The notes: generated by a model from the sequence alone, not told the origin. 19,429 nucleotides of DNA from Caryophanales bacterium UBA3620 (GCA_002375205.1 DFLL01000030.1:1-19429), one strand, 5' to 3'; counted from the stretch's first letter, positions 1 through 8,173 are shown. Numbers and translations: made by a program.

Positions 1-20
1 GAAATAGGAAAGTTTTTATT

Positions 21-37
21 TGAAGTGCAACACTTCA
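21..37. repeat. 7-bp inverted repeat, possible operator
   Basis: Seen: a perfect inverted repeat, TGAAGTG-CAA-CACTTCA, with a 3-nt centre, 35 bp upstream of the -35 box of the first gene's promoter. Its short centre is more typical of a dimeric repressor or activator site than of an RNA hairpin, and no U-run follows it. No regulator gene is present nearby, so the binding protein is unknown. It could also belong to the gene left of the window. Confidence 0.4.
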
Positions 38-71
38 CTATTGAAAAAATATGATACAAAAAATCTTTATA

Positions 72-100
72 TTGACATTTCTATCAGAGAATGTTAGAAT
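72..100 (+). promoter_or_regulatory. Sigma-A type promoter of the 152-925 gene
   Basis: TTGACA at 72-77, a 17-nt spacer and TAGAAT at 95-100. Predicted transcription start near 107, giving a leader of about 45 nt. A Shine-Dalgarno GGGAGG lies at 137-142. Confidence 0.8.
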
Positions 101-151
101 ATAAACCATCAAGTGAAAACATTATGATAAAATATAGGGAGGTTAATATTT

Positions 152-925
152 ATGAATAAAACAGAGCAAATTTCTAGAATGCTAGAAGTATTAAATATTT
201 TAGGCGGAAAACTACCTGAAAATTATGAATTAAAAGAGGGAAAAACTATTCTTTCAAATAATCCTAATTCTAGTCAAGAAAATTATATGGAATTCGATGA
301 CGAAAACAAAGTAGTTACAATTACCCTTGCTAATAATGGACATCATTATTATTGGGTAAGTAGGCTTTTAGAAGAAGGGAACGCAAACGAAAAACTTAGT
401 ATTGATTATGGTAAATTAATAGCATGTTTTTATCAAACTTCAGAAGCAACCGATACTTCATGTTTTTATCTATATAATCATTCATGGGGTTCTCCTAAAA
501 TTCATAGCAACATAAATAGCACATGTATTGGTTGTGGAGAAAATAAACAAACTTATTCTATTGATGATTATTATGATGTGTTTGTTTCTTATATGAGAAG
601 CCAAAAGGAAAATTTATCTTTTATTGCCAATAAACCAGAAATTATTGATATTATTATTAAAATGTATGAAAGTCCCATTCAAAAACACATTTCTGAATTA
701 AAAAATAGTGATCAAAGCTGGAGATTTTCAGTTGAAAATTCACGCATAATGGATAACTATAGGGAGAGCGTAAATGAAAATTATCAAATATTTATTGATG
801 CTATTGAAAAAGCTAACAAGCAATTAAATGAGGCTATGGAATTATCAAAACGTACTAAAGATAGTGAACTAAAAGAATTACAAGAATTAAAAGGTAATTA
901 TAAACATAGAGTAAGGCAATTATAA
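152..925 (+). CDS. Conserved-type hypothetical protein, function unknown
   Basis: A 257-residue protein that I do not recognise. The start is well supported by GGGAGG about 9 nt upstream and a consensus promoter. There is no signal peptide or membrane segment. Seen: an aromatic-rich N-terminal half (residues about 60-115, many Tyr, Phe, Trp), one CxxC pair (CIGC near residue 124), and an acidic/amide-rich helical C-terminal part (about 170-257) ending in a Lys/Glu-rich coiled-coil-like stretch. It is the only plus-strand gene, a single-gene unit closed by a strong terminator. A single CxxC is not enough to call a zinc finger, unless the protein pairs as a dimer. Function cannot be inferred from the neighbours; together with the converging small gene it may be an accessory pair. 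Confidence 0.75.
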   Translation: MNKTEQISRMLEVLNILGGKLPENYELKEGKTILSNNPNSSQENYMEFDDENKVVTITLANNGHHYYWVSRLLEEGNANEKLSIDYGKLIACFYQTSEATDTSCFYLYNHSWGSPKIHSNINSTCIGCGENKQTYSIDDYYDVFVSYMRSQKENLSFIANKPEIIDIIIKMYESPIQKHISELKNSDQSWRFSVENSRIMDNYRESVNENYQIFIDAIEKANKQLNEAMELSKRTKDSELKELQELKGNYKHRVRQL

Positions 926-953
926 ATTAAGAACTAATGTTGATATTGAGAAT

Positions 954-985
954 AAAAACTCTAACCACTATGGTTAGAGCTTTTT
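954..985. terminator. Bidirectional intrinsic terminator between converging genes
   Basis: Perfect 8-bp stem CTCTAACC / GGTTAGAG around a 5-nt loop. A run of T follows on the plus strand (981-985) and a run of A precedes it (954-958), which becomes U on the minus strand. It therefore serves both the 152-925 gene and the converging 1004-1474 gene. Confidence 0.85.
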
Positions 986-1003
986 ATATTAAACAAACAA
1001 AAA

Positions 1004-1474
1004 TTATTTTGTTTTTGAAGTCTGTCTATCATTACCCAGGTTTATTATTGGAGTCTCTTTCAATGTATATGTTAAAGGTACAGGCTTTGACGCCCAATCA
1101 TATCCATAATATAAAGTATCATGCTGCAGATATATAAATGAAACCTCCTCCTTAGTTATTCCGTGATAAAATTTTACGATGTTAATATTCTCAGGAGGAA
1201 TTGAAGTGTAAGTATAATACTCTTTTTCTTGTTTTTTTATACAACAATTATCAGGTACATCAAAGGTTAGAACACATAATTCTTGCGGGCTCACATTTGG
1301 ATATAAATATAGCCACCAGGCGGGCAATGAAAAATAAGATGATGAAAAATAAATTGCACAATTTTCATCTCCAATACTTTTGCTTCTTTCACCACAAGTT
1401 GGAACAAGTCCTTTTGTAATAATTCCGTTTTCACCATATAAATTCTCAATTTTAGTCAAATGAAAAGCCTTCAT
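1004..1474 (-). CDS. Small protein, possibly ADP-ribosyltransferase-fold
   Basis: A 156-residue soluble protein. A strong Shine-Dalgarno (GGTGGAG) precedes the ATG. Seen: the N-terminal segment has the order FHLT (residues 4-7), a GLVP turn, GERS, IGDE, then AIYFS (near 40-44). From memory this His / Gly-Leu-x-Pro / Ser-x-x-Ile-Gly-Asp / Ala-Ile-Tyr-Phe layout recurs in small proteins with an ADP-ribosyltransferase-like fold (KptA- or RES-like), where the first His and the later Tyr/Ser lie in the NAD pocket. That assignment is inference and weak; I see no unambiguous catalytic Glu. The C-terminus is Lys/Thr-rich. A promoter is not clear: there is a TACAAT at 1519-1524 with only a poor -35. 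It could be a toxin or modifier, or an unrelated protein. Confidence 0.65.
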   Translation of the reverse strand: MKAFHLTKIENLYGENGIITKGLVPTCGERSKSIGDENCAIYFSSSYFSLPAWWLYLYPNVSPQELCVLTFDVPDNCCIKKQEKEYYTYTSIPPENINIVKFYHGITKEEVSFIYLQHDTLYYGYDWASKPVPLTYTLKETPIINLGNDRQTSKTK

Positions 1475-1567
1475 AATTACTTCTCCACCCTTCTCTTTTT
1501 GTCTTCTTATTAAACCTTATTGTATGCAGTAAAAAAAGCTTAATAATTAGAGACAAGCCGTTTTTAT

Positions 1568-2236
1568 TTATCTTTTTCTTTTTCTTCTTCTACTTCTTTT
1601 TTTATTATAATCGTATAGAGTATAAAAATGCATTAGTAATGTACAAGATATTAGAGTGCCTCCTAGGATATCACTAATCCAATGTACTCCACTTATTATT
1701 CTACCTAATAGTACTCCTATTAATAGCAGTATGGTTATTATATCTACTATTTTTTGATATTTTTGTCTTATGTAATTTCTACTTACAATTAAGGAAGATA
1801 TGCATATGCATATTGCTAATATTGTATGACTAGATGGATAAGATGCTTCTAACTTTCCTTCTATCAATACTGGTCTATAATTGATTATAAATTTTTCAAA
1901 GAAGACATATACTATAGCCATAGATACGTATAATCCACCAAGTATATATAATTCTTTATCTATTTTAAATAAACTCTTTCTTTTGATTAATTGGTATAAG
2001 CCTAGTATACCATAAATGGCTACTATTAAGATAACAACATAACCAAGTAGTTCTGTTACTTTATATATAGTCATATGGCTACCTACTAAATTACTAAACC
2101 ATGAGTTTATTCTACTAAAACCTACTTCACTATTATTTGGTCCAATATTTTTAACATCATAAGTCTTAACTATATATGTATATACTAGTGATAAAGTAGT
2201 TAAAAATACCCCTAAAAATATATTTCTTTTTTTCAT
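1568..2236 (-). CDS. PAP2-family membrane phosphatase
   Basis: A 222-residue integral membrane protein with about five to six hydrophobic segments. It carries the PAP2 signature: RP at 121-122, PSSH at 134-137, and R179 with H185 and D189 in the GRIISGVHWISDIL block. These supply the nucleophilic and acid/base histidines used to hydrolyse lipid phosphates or pyrophosphates at the membrane. The Lys of the usual K-x6-RP motif is off by one (E114 K115), a mild deviation. The tail (211-222) is almost entirely Lys/Arg, likely membrane-surface bound. The start is supported by AGGAG upstream. It lies 19 nt downstream of trpS, so the two are probably co-transcribed. Substrate not determinable; undecaprenyl pyrophosphate or phosphatidylglycerol phosphate are typical options. 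Confidence 0.88.
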   Translation of the reverse strand: MKKRNIFLGVFLTTLSLVYTYIVKTYDVKNIGPNNSEVGFSRINSWFSNLVGSHMTIYKVTELLGYVVILIVAIYGILGLYQLIKRKSLFKIDKELYILGGLYVSMAIVYVFFEKFIINYRPVLIEGKLEASYPSSHTILAICICISSLIVSRNYIRQKYQKIVDIITILLLIGVLLGRIISGVHWISDILGGTLISCTLLMHFYTLYDYNKKRSRRRKRKR

Positions 2237-2255
2237 ATACTACTCCTATTAATTT

Positions 2256-3341
2256 CTAATTATTATATTTTTTCTTATGTTGTTCTATTAAGTTAGTGTC
2301 TTCAAAATAGTTAAGTCCCATAGCATTTTTTACTTCTTCGATTTTTATAGAGGCAGTTTCTCTTGCTTTTAGAGAGCCTTCTTCTAATATTTTATATACT
2401 TCTTTAATATTCTTTTCGTATTCTTTTCTTCTCTCACGGATTGGTTTTAGTTCTTCTTGTATAATATTATTTAAAAATCTTTTTATCTTAACATCACCTA
2501 GTCCACCTCTTTGGTAGTGGGCTTTTAATTCATCAAGATTATTGTATTCCGGTAAATATTTTTTAAAGTGTTCATCCTTACAAAAAGCATCTAAATAGAT
2601 AAATACTGGATTACCTTCAACCTTACCGGGATCTTCTACTTTTAAGTGATTAGGGTCAGTAAACATACTCATAATTTTCTTTTCAATTATTTCTGGTTCA
2701 TCAGATAAATATATGCAGTTATTTAGTGATTTACTCATCTTTGCTTTTCCATCTAATCCAGGTAGTCTTGAGCATACTTCATTATCGGGAAGTAATTCTT
2801 TAGGTTCAACTAATACATGATCATATAGATTATTAAAACTTCTTACTATTTCTCTTGTCTGTTCGATCATAGGTAGTTGATCTTCTCCTACAGGGATGAT
2901 GTTAGCATCAAACAAAGTGATATCAGCTGCTTGACTTATTGGATATGTTAAAAAGCCTGCTGGTATGCTTGTTTCAAAGTTCCTTAATTTTATTTCTTCT
3001 TTAATTGTAGGATTTCTTTCTAATCTAGATAATGTTACTAAATTTAGATAATAAAATGTTAATTCACATAGTTCTGGTATTTGTGATTGAATAAATATTG
3101 TTGTTTTATTTGGATCAATACCACAAGCTAAATAATCAAGAGCAACTTCAATAACGTTTTCTCTTACTTTATCTAAATTATGAGCATTATCTGTTATAGC
3201 TTGAGAGTCTGCTATTTCAATGTATATTTTATCATATTTACCTGAATTTTGTAGTTCTACTCTTCTTTTTAATGAACCAACATAATGTCCTAAATGTAAT
3301 TTACCTGTTGGTCTATCTCCTGTTAAAATAATATTTTTCAT
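2256..3341 (-). CDS. trpS: Tryptophanyl-tRNA synthetase
   Basis: Charges tRNA-Trp with tryptophan in the cytoplasm. This is a class I synthetase of 361 residues, slightly longer than the roughly 330 common in Bacillus. Seen: N-terminal GDRPTGKLHLGHY with the HIGH-type HLGH at 16-19, the GEDQ block near 152-155, and KMSKS at 201-205. The C-terminal helical region recognises the anticodon. Start chosen from GAAGGAG 5-6 nt upstream of ATG. It follows a T-box leader with its own promoter, so expression should rise when tRNA-Trp is uncharged. The PAP2 gene follows after 19 nt. Confidence 0.97.
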   Translation of the reverse strand: MKNIILTGDRPTGKLHLGHYVGSLKRRVELQNSGKYDKIYIEIADSQAITDNAHNLDKVRENVIEVALDYLACGIDPNKTTIFIQSQIPELCELTFYYLNLVTLSRLERNPTIKEEIKLRNFETSIPAGFLTYPISQAADITLFDANIIPVGEDQLPMIEQTREIVRSFNNLYDHVLVEPKELLPDNEVCSRLPGLDGKAKMSKSLNNCIYLSDEPEIIEKKIMSMFTDPNHLKVEDPGKVEGNPVFIYLDAFCKDEHFKKYLPEYNNLDELKAHYQRGGLGDVKIKRFLNNIIQEELKPIRERRKEYEKNIKEVYKILEEGSLKARETASIKIEEVKNAMGLNYFEDTNLIEQHKKKYNN

Positions 3342-3365
3342 AAAAATCTCCTTCTTTCTTTAATA

Positions 3366-3592
3366 TAAAAAGTCCTGTCCTTTATATTAGGACAAGACTT
3401 ATTTCTTGCTTTTAATGCCACCTATGTACTATCCATACATATTTTTGTTAACGAAGTATAATCTCCGTACTATCCTACTATTTTCAAATAGTCTCTCATT
3501 GGCCCACTTCTATAACCTATAATATAACCTTCCACCTAACAGTTACTCTCTATAATTATCTAGTTATATACTCTTCCAAATCAAAGATTTAC
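3366..3592 (-). ncRNA. T-box riboswitch (tRNA-Trp) controlling trpS
   Basis: Seen on the minus strand in order: an AGAGAG motif followed by a small stem capped by GTTAGGTGGAA, the usual distal Stem I element; a candidate TGG (Trp) specifier at 3504-3506; a hairpin ACTATT/AATAGT at 3477-3492; a second hairpin ACGGAG/CTTCGT; and the T-box AGGTGGCA at 3416-3423. Then comes a terminator stem, AAGTCTTGTCC / GGACAGGACTT (3370-3400), with a U-run. The T-box bulge TGGC is complementary to GCCA, the acceptor end of tRNA-Trp with discriminator G, which matches the gene downstream. Charged tRNA gives termination; uncharged tRNA gives read-through. The exact specifier position is my reading by eye. Confidence 0.9.
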
Positions 3593-3598
3593 AAGTAA

Positions 3599-3627
3599 AT
3601 TATATCTTTCTTTTAATTTAAAGTCAA
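3599..3627 (-). promoter_or_regulatory. Promoter of the trpS T-box transcript
   Basis: TTGACT (3622-3627), 17-nt spacer, TATAAT (3599-3604) on the minus strand. It sits just after the stop codon of the histidine kinase gene, so trpS has an independent start. No terminator is visible between the kinase gene and this promoter, so some read-through is possible. Confidence 0.82.
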
Positions 3628-3629
3628 TA

Positions 3630-5441
3630 TTATTTAGAATATTTTCTAATAGTAGACAATAATTTATCCTTGTCTATAGGTTTAAGTAAATAGTCTTTAA
3701 ATCCATACATTAAATATTCTTCATTATATTCATAATCATTGTTCTTAGTAAGAAGGATAACATTTATATTAAAATTTCTTATTTCTCTTAATTTTCTCAT
3801 AACTGTTAAACCATTTAAAGGAGTCATATTTTCATCTAATAAAATTAAATCATACTTTTCTTTATCTCTTATTTTATCAAGACATTCCTTACCAGAATTA
3901 GCAGTATCAATTATCATATTAGAATCTTTAAGTAACTTAGTAATCATTTTAATACTAGAAGGATTATCATCCACTATTAAGATTTTCTTTTTATCATAAA
4001 CACTCTCATATTTATTTAATTCAGTTTCTATCTCTCCTATTTTTTGATCTAAAACTACTTTAATAATAGTTCCTTTTCCATAAATACTACTTGGTATAAT
4101 AGTTCCACCCATTAAGGTAACTAATTTTTTAGCATTATATAAATTGCTTTTTAAATTAGTATTTTCTTTATCTTCTTCTCTCTTATTAAATATTTTATTT
4201 AAATCTTCAGCCTTCATACCAATACCAGAATCTTCTACTGAAATAATTAATCTTGCTATATCATTTTTCATAATAGCATTAACATTAAATTCAATAAAAC
4301 CATGTTCGGTATACTTAATTGCATTATCTAAAATAGTATTAAGAGACACTTTAACATTAACGGCATCGCCATATAAATACTCTGGTAAATCACTTGCAAT
4401 ATTAGTTCTAAATTCTAAGCCTTTCTTTTCAGCACTATTTTTATATATTTGAACTAATTCTTTAAGTATAAGTTTAATATTATATTTATCATTATAAATT
4501 TTGATGTTAGCACTATCTATTGATGATATATCTAATATTTCATTAGTCATACTTGTAAATTTAGCAGTAGATACTTTTATATTTCTTGCATTATCATTAA
4601 TATTTTCTATATTAATATTTTTATTATCAGTTTCTGATAATATATTCTCAGCACTATCATCTATATCTTTTGTAATATTTCTAATCTCATTAGTCATATT
4701 ATATAAGAACATTGCTTTTTCTTCATTAGCACTATCGGTTATTTCTTTAGCGCGATGAACTTCATCTAGCATTTTTGTGTCTGGATTTTCAATTGTAAAA
4801 AACATTATAAATGAAATGAAGATTAGAGAAGGATTAATTATATAGTTCAAATTTGGATTTATAATTTGGATTATTAAGACAATACTTCCAATCAATATCA
4901 ACAAATATAAAGGTATATATTTTTTGTTTTTTATATTTTTATAATTTACAATTAAACAAAAGATTTGAATAATAAAGCCTATAGCCACCAATGCGTAAGT
5001 TAGTATAACTCCTAGTCCTGTAGAAGTTGCGGCTTTATTTACAGGGTTAATGTTAATTTCTATTGGTAATAGAAAAATTAATAAAGTGAGTATCAATATA
5101 ATTCTTTTTAAAGATAAAATCATTTTCTTGGTATTTATTTTTTCTTTAAATGATACATAGAAAATATAAAATGTTAGCATCGTGATCCATAGTAGCAAAC
5201 TTATTAAGTAAATTTTATTTACAATAATAACAGCAAACTCTTGATAATTAAAATTAAAAGATACTAATAGTCCCAATAATAGGCCACTGCCAGAAACGAA
5301 TATGTTATCTAAAAGAAAATATTTATATAATTCGTCTTCAACTTGTTTTAATCTCTTTTTGCTAATAAATATTATTCCCATAGCTGCTATTACGAGAAAA
5401 GCATAAATATTAATTAATAAAAAACCCTGTATACTCTCCAT
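3630..5441 (-). CDS. 7-TM hybrid histidine kinase, phospho-acceptor His missing
   Basis: A 603-residue membrane sensor. About seven hydrophobic segments fill residues 8-217, then a linker, a HisKA-like helical pair (about 240-310), an HATPase domain (about 325-465) and a C-terminal receiver (about 485-600). The H-box reads FLYNMTNEIRN: Asn251 stands where these kinases have the phosphorylated His (MSHEIR). The N box (N373) and G1 box (D404, G406, G408) are kept, but the G2 glycine-rich ATP lid is replaced by an Asn/Lys-rich stretch (427-437). The receiver looks intact: D491/D492, D536 as phosphate acceptor, T565, K587. Inference: it cannot autophosphorylate in the usual way. The receiver may be charged by another kinase, or the protein may signal by conformation. 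GGAGGT precedes the ATG. It lies 25 nt after the acyl-ligase gene, so they form one operon. Confidence 0.9.
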   Translation of the reverse strand: MESIQGFLLINIYAFLVIAAMGIIFISKKRLKQVEDELYKYFLLDNIFVSGSGLLLGLLVSFNFNYQEFAVIIVNKIYLISLLLWITMLTFYIFYVSFKEKINTKKMILSLKRIILILTLLIFLLPIEININPVNKAATSTGLGVILTYALVAIGFIIQIFCLIVNYKNIKNKKYIPLYLLILIGSIVLIIQIINPNLNYIINPSLIFISFIMFFTIENPDTKMLDEVHRAKEITDSANEEKAMFLYNMTNEIRNITKDIDDSAENILSETDNKNINIENINDNARNIKVSTAKFTSMTNEILDISSIDSANIKIYNDKYNIKLILKELVQIYKNSAEKKGLEFRTNIASDLPEYLYGDAVNVKVSLNTILDNAIKYTEHGFIEFNVNAIMKNDIARLIISVEDSGIGMKAEDLNKIFNKREEDKENTNLKSNLYNAKKLVTLMGGTIIPSSIYGKGTIIKVVLDQKIGEIETELNKYESVYDKKKILIVDDNPSSIKMITKLLKDSNMIIDTANSGKECLDKIRDKEKYDLILLDENMTPLNGLTVMRKLREIRNFNINVILLTKNNDYEYNEEYLMYGFKDYLLKPIDKDKLLSTIRKYSK

Positions 5442-5466
5442 TATGAAGGCACCTCCAACTCCTTTG

Positions 5467-7491
5467 TTATTTATTCAATTTTTTTACTTTTGTATTAACC
5501 CCATTGAAGTAAATTTCAATGCTATCAACAGTTAAATTTGTTTCATTTACATCAACATTTATTTCATTTCCATCTAACTCTTCCATTTTTAAGGAATTAT
5601 AATCTACTTTTGAATTTTTAGTTAGAGGCATGCTTCTTCTTACTTTAAATTTAGCAGGTATTTGTCTTGAAGACATTGTAGGATTGCCAATGATATTTTT
5701 GTTGACAATTTCTTCAACTGTTTCTAATATCTGTTTTTCAGTAATAATGTTTTCATCTAATACAATGTGACACATTGGCATAATTCCTCTTCTTCTATCA
5801 TCAAAGTATTCGACAACTGCAGCTTTTATTACCTTATTATTTTTAAGAATTTCTTTTTCAATTTCATATGGTTTAATTTTGAATCCATCCACTCTTGTAA
5901 AAGAACGGTCTTTTCTTGCCTCATGGTAAAAGATACCATTTCTATCTGCATGAACTAAGTCTCTTGTTCTTATGTATTCCTTTCCACTAGAATCGCCTTC
6001 CATAGTATAACGAGGAACGATAATATTTCCATTAACTTTTCCGGGAGTAACTGCATCAGAACTTACTACTAATTCACCAGATAAGGTTTCCTGGTCCGTA
6101 TAGAATTTAAGTGGAACTAATTTATCCTCAACTTTTGGATCAACTAAACTATAAATAGTTCTGGGAAGAGGAATACCGATAGAATTTTTCATATTATATG
6201 AGTCTTTTGCGTATGTTCCGCAACCTAAAAATTCACTCATACCATGGCCTTTTTCAACAACTGCATTACTTCCATGAGCAAATAGGAATGTATTTAATCT
6301 TTCTTCATCAGCAGCAGACATTGAATCTCCGCCATATATTATTCTCGTTACAAAAGATAAATCCATATCTTTTATATATTCACAATCAGGCAATGATGAA
6401 AGCCATGCTGGAGTAGCTACTATAACATTAGGTTGATATTTTTTTAACAAATATCCAAATTCACCCATTTCAAACTCAGGAACAGAAAGAGTAATTGAAC
6501 CACTAGCAATGTTCAATAAATGGTTATCATAAGCACCAAATGGAGCAAAATAAGGCAAAATATGTAATACCCTTTCTCCAGGTTTAAAACTTACACCACC
6601 ATCTATTAATTGTTCAAGAGTAGATATACCATTTCTGTTTGTAGCGATAATTGGTTTTGGTCTTGCTCCACTTGTACCAGAAGTATGTCCCATATAGTTT
6701 GCTGCATCTGGGTCTAAAACACTAGTATATATAGACCTATTACATGTTTTAACTAAATCAGAATATTTGTAAACATGTAAAGGAGATGTTTTAATTGCTG
6801 CATCTAATAGACCTTTTTGTTTTTCCATTTCCTTTAATCTTTCAAGTAAAACCTTGTAACCTTTTAATTTTTTTACATCATTATCTGAATTTCTCAAATT
6901 TCTTAAATAATTATAATTTAAAACATCATGTAAATAATCAATTTTTCCACGTAAATTCATTGATTCAGAAGCAGACAAAATTATAACATTTTCTATTCCC
7001 ATCGCTTTTAGTTCTTTTTCAATAGGCTTAATTATTGATAAATAGCAAATATCAAGAGCAACAATATATTTTGTTTGCTCAAACTTAATAATCTCAAGTA
7101 ATTTATTTGCATTGGCTCTAATATCCATTGTGTCTGGTCTTGGATCAATAAAATCAGATATTGCGCCAATTTCTGTTGCACCAAACCATAAACGGGATGC
7201 TTCAGGTATATTTGGAACAAGATTAGTTATATTGTCTCCTTTTTTAGTTCCCAATTCATTTAAAATTTGAGCACTTAATATCGACTCTTTTCTTAAATCA
7301 TCAAATGTAAATTTTTTCCCATAGTAAACCTGTGAAACAGAATTCATTCTGTCCACATTTTTAGATAATAAATACCTAAATAAATTTGTTTCTGGATATT
7401 TTCTTTCCAAAATTCCCTCTGGATAATATTTCATCCATGGTCTTGCTTCATGTAAATAGAAGTATTCTCTATCATTTTCATCTTTTGGCAT
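5467..7491 (-). CDS. AMP-forming acyl-CoA synthetase/ligase family enzyme
   Basis: A 674-residue member of the ANL adenylate-forming superfamily, which activates a carboxylate with ATP to an acyl-AMP and usually transfers it to CoA or a carrier thiol. Seen: P-loop HTSGTSGARPKP (269-280), the GHGMSE motif (415-420), the ribose-binding Asp in IRTRD (D511), the hinge and A8 segment FTRVDGFKIKPYEIE (531-545), and a C-terminal catalytic Lys candidate K628 in LTKNSKVDY. All core elements are present, so it is likely active. Substrate unknown. An extra segment of about 90 residues (155-245) precedes the P-loop, and a tail (640-674) follows the catalytic domain. AAGGGGGA precedes the ATG and a consensus promoter lies upstream. 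First gene of an operon with the odd histidine kinase, suggesting a sensed or membrane-lipid-related role. Confidence 0.9.
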   Translation of the reverse strand: MPKDENDREYFYLHEARPWMKYYPEGILERKYPETNLFRYLLSKNVDRMNSVSQVYYGKKFTFDDLRKESILSAQILNELGTKKGDNITNLVPNIPEASRLWFGATEIGAISDFIDPRPDTMDIRANANKLLEIIKFEQTKYIVALDICYLSIIKPIEKELKAMGIENVIILSASESMNLRGKIDYLHDVLNYNYLRNLRNSDNDVKKLKGYKVLLERLKEMEKQKGLLDAAIKTSPLHVYKYSDLVKTCNRSIYTSVLDPDAANYMGHTSGTSGARPKPIIATNRNGISTLEQLIDGGVSFKPGERVLHILPYFAPFGAYDNHLLNIASGSITLSVPEFEMGEFGYLLKKYQPNVIVATPAWLSSLPDCEYIKDMDLSFVTRIIYGGDSMSAADEERLNTFLFAHGSNAVVEKGHGMSEFLGCGTYAKDSYNMKNSIGIPLPRTIYSLVDPKVEDKLVPLKFYTDQETLSGELVVSSDAVTPGKVNGNIIVPRYTMEGDSSGKEYIRTRDLVHADRNGIFYHEARKDRSFTRVDGFKIKPYEIEKEILKNNKVIKAAVVEYFDDRRRGIMPMCHIVLDENIITEKQILETVEEIVNKNIIGNPTMSSRQIPAKFKVRRSMPLTKNSKVDYNSLKMEELDGNEINVDVNETNLTVDSIEIYFNGVNTKVKKLNK

Positions 7492-7521
7492 AATTTGATT
7501 CCCCCTTCAAAAGACAATTTA

Positions 7522-7550
7522 ATTGTAGCACATTTGTATTCATTTGTCAA
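7522..7550 (-). promoter_or_regulatory. Promoter of the acyl-ligase/kinase operon
   Basis: TTGACA (7545-7550), 17-nt spacer, TACAAT (7522-7527), preceded by TGC, an extended -10 element. The predicted start is near 7515, leaving a leader of about 24 nt with the Shine-Dalgarno. The remaining bases up to 7696 are extremely AT-rich, and I see no gene or convincing site in them. Confidence 0.85.
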
Positions 7551-7695
7551 AAATATACAATCTTTTTCTCAAAATATTTTTTTCTTTACATTTTTTTGAA
7601 AAAACGTCATTATTTTAGCATAAATATAAATATTTTATTGTTATAATGATTAAGTATAGATAATAATAATTAAATAATTATATTGTTAACATAGA

Positions 7696-7722
7696 GAAAA
7701 CATCTGATTTTAGTCAGATGTT
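7696..7722 (-). terminator. Intrinsic terminator after the GNAT gene
   Basis: 9-bp perfect stem AACATCTGA / TCAGATGTT (7699-7707 and 7714-7722), 6-nt loop, then TTTT on the minus strand. The stem begins inside the stop codon of the acetyltransferase gene and closes the yceD-rpmF-argS-GNAT unit. Confidence 0.8.
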
Positions 7723-8173
7723 ATAATTCTAATTTCATAATAGTACTTATTTCTTTAAAACCATTATTTTTATAAGTAGATATTGCTTTTTTATTATTAT
7801 TAAAAGTATTTACTTCTAGATATTTTACTTTATCTTTAATTATATTCTTAAATTCATTAATTAAAGATGATCCAATACCATGATGACGATATTCTTCTTC
7901 AATATATAAAGCATCGATTTTGGCTACTTTATTTATAACTGTATTTTCATCATCTATAATATATCCATATAAGTAACCTATTATAGTATTAGAAGATTCT
8001 GCGACTAAAAGATAATTATTTTCTTTATTTATAATATACTCATAAAAAGATTTTACTTTAAATTCTTCATTGATATTATTATCGTACTTCTTTTCATCTC
8101 TAATGAGTAATGTTAACAATTCATTTAATTTCTTGGTATCATGTATAGTGGCTTTTCTTATACGATAATTCAT
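7721..8173 (-). CDS. GNAT-family N-acetyltransferase
   Basis: A 150-residue single-domain GNAT enzyme transferring an acetyl group from acetyl-CoA to an amine. Seen: beta4 and motif A as IDALYIEEEYRHHGIGSSLI, with the pyrophosphate-binding R96-H-H-G99-I-G101 loop; motif B near 119-140 with EVNTFNNNKKAISTYKNNGF, Y134 placed as the usual general acid. The length is normal for the family. Substrate not identifiable. It starts 2 nt after the argS stop codon with only a weak purine stretch (GAGAGAA) before it, so it is probably translated by coupling to argS. The terminator overlaps its stop. Confidence 0.9.
   Translation of the reverse strand: MNYRIRKATIHDTKKLNELLTLLIRDEKKYDNNINEEFKVKSFYEYIINKENNYLLVAESSNTIIGYLYGYIIDDENTVINKVAKIDALYIEEEYRHHGIGSSLINEFKNIIKDKVKYLEVNTFNNNKKAISTYKNNGFKEISTIMKLEL

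Noticed and set aside
1201..1419. Plus-strand open frames opposite the 1004-1474 gene and similar frames opposite the kinase, ligase and ftsK genes
   Set aside because: Shadows of well-supported minus-strand genes, without Shine-Dalgarno sites or protein-like motifs.
1525..1567. Possible terminator for the PAP2 gene (GCTT/AAGC followed by a T-run)
   Set aside because: The stem is only 4 bp with a long loop, too weak to call.
7561..7696. TATAAT-like strings on the plus strand in the AT-rich gap
   Set aside because: No matching -35 and no downstream plus-strand gene, so base composition alone explains them.
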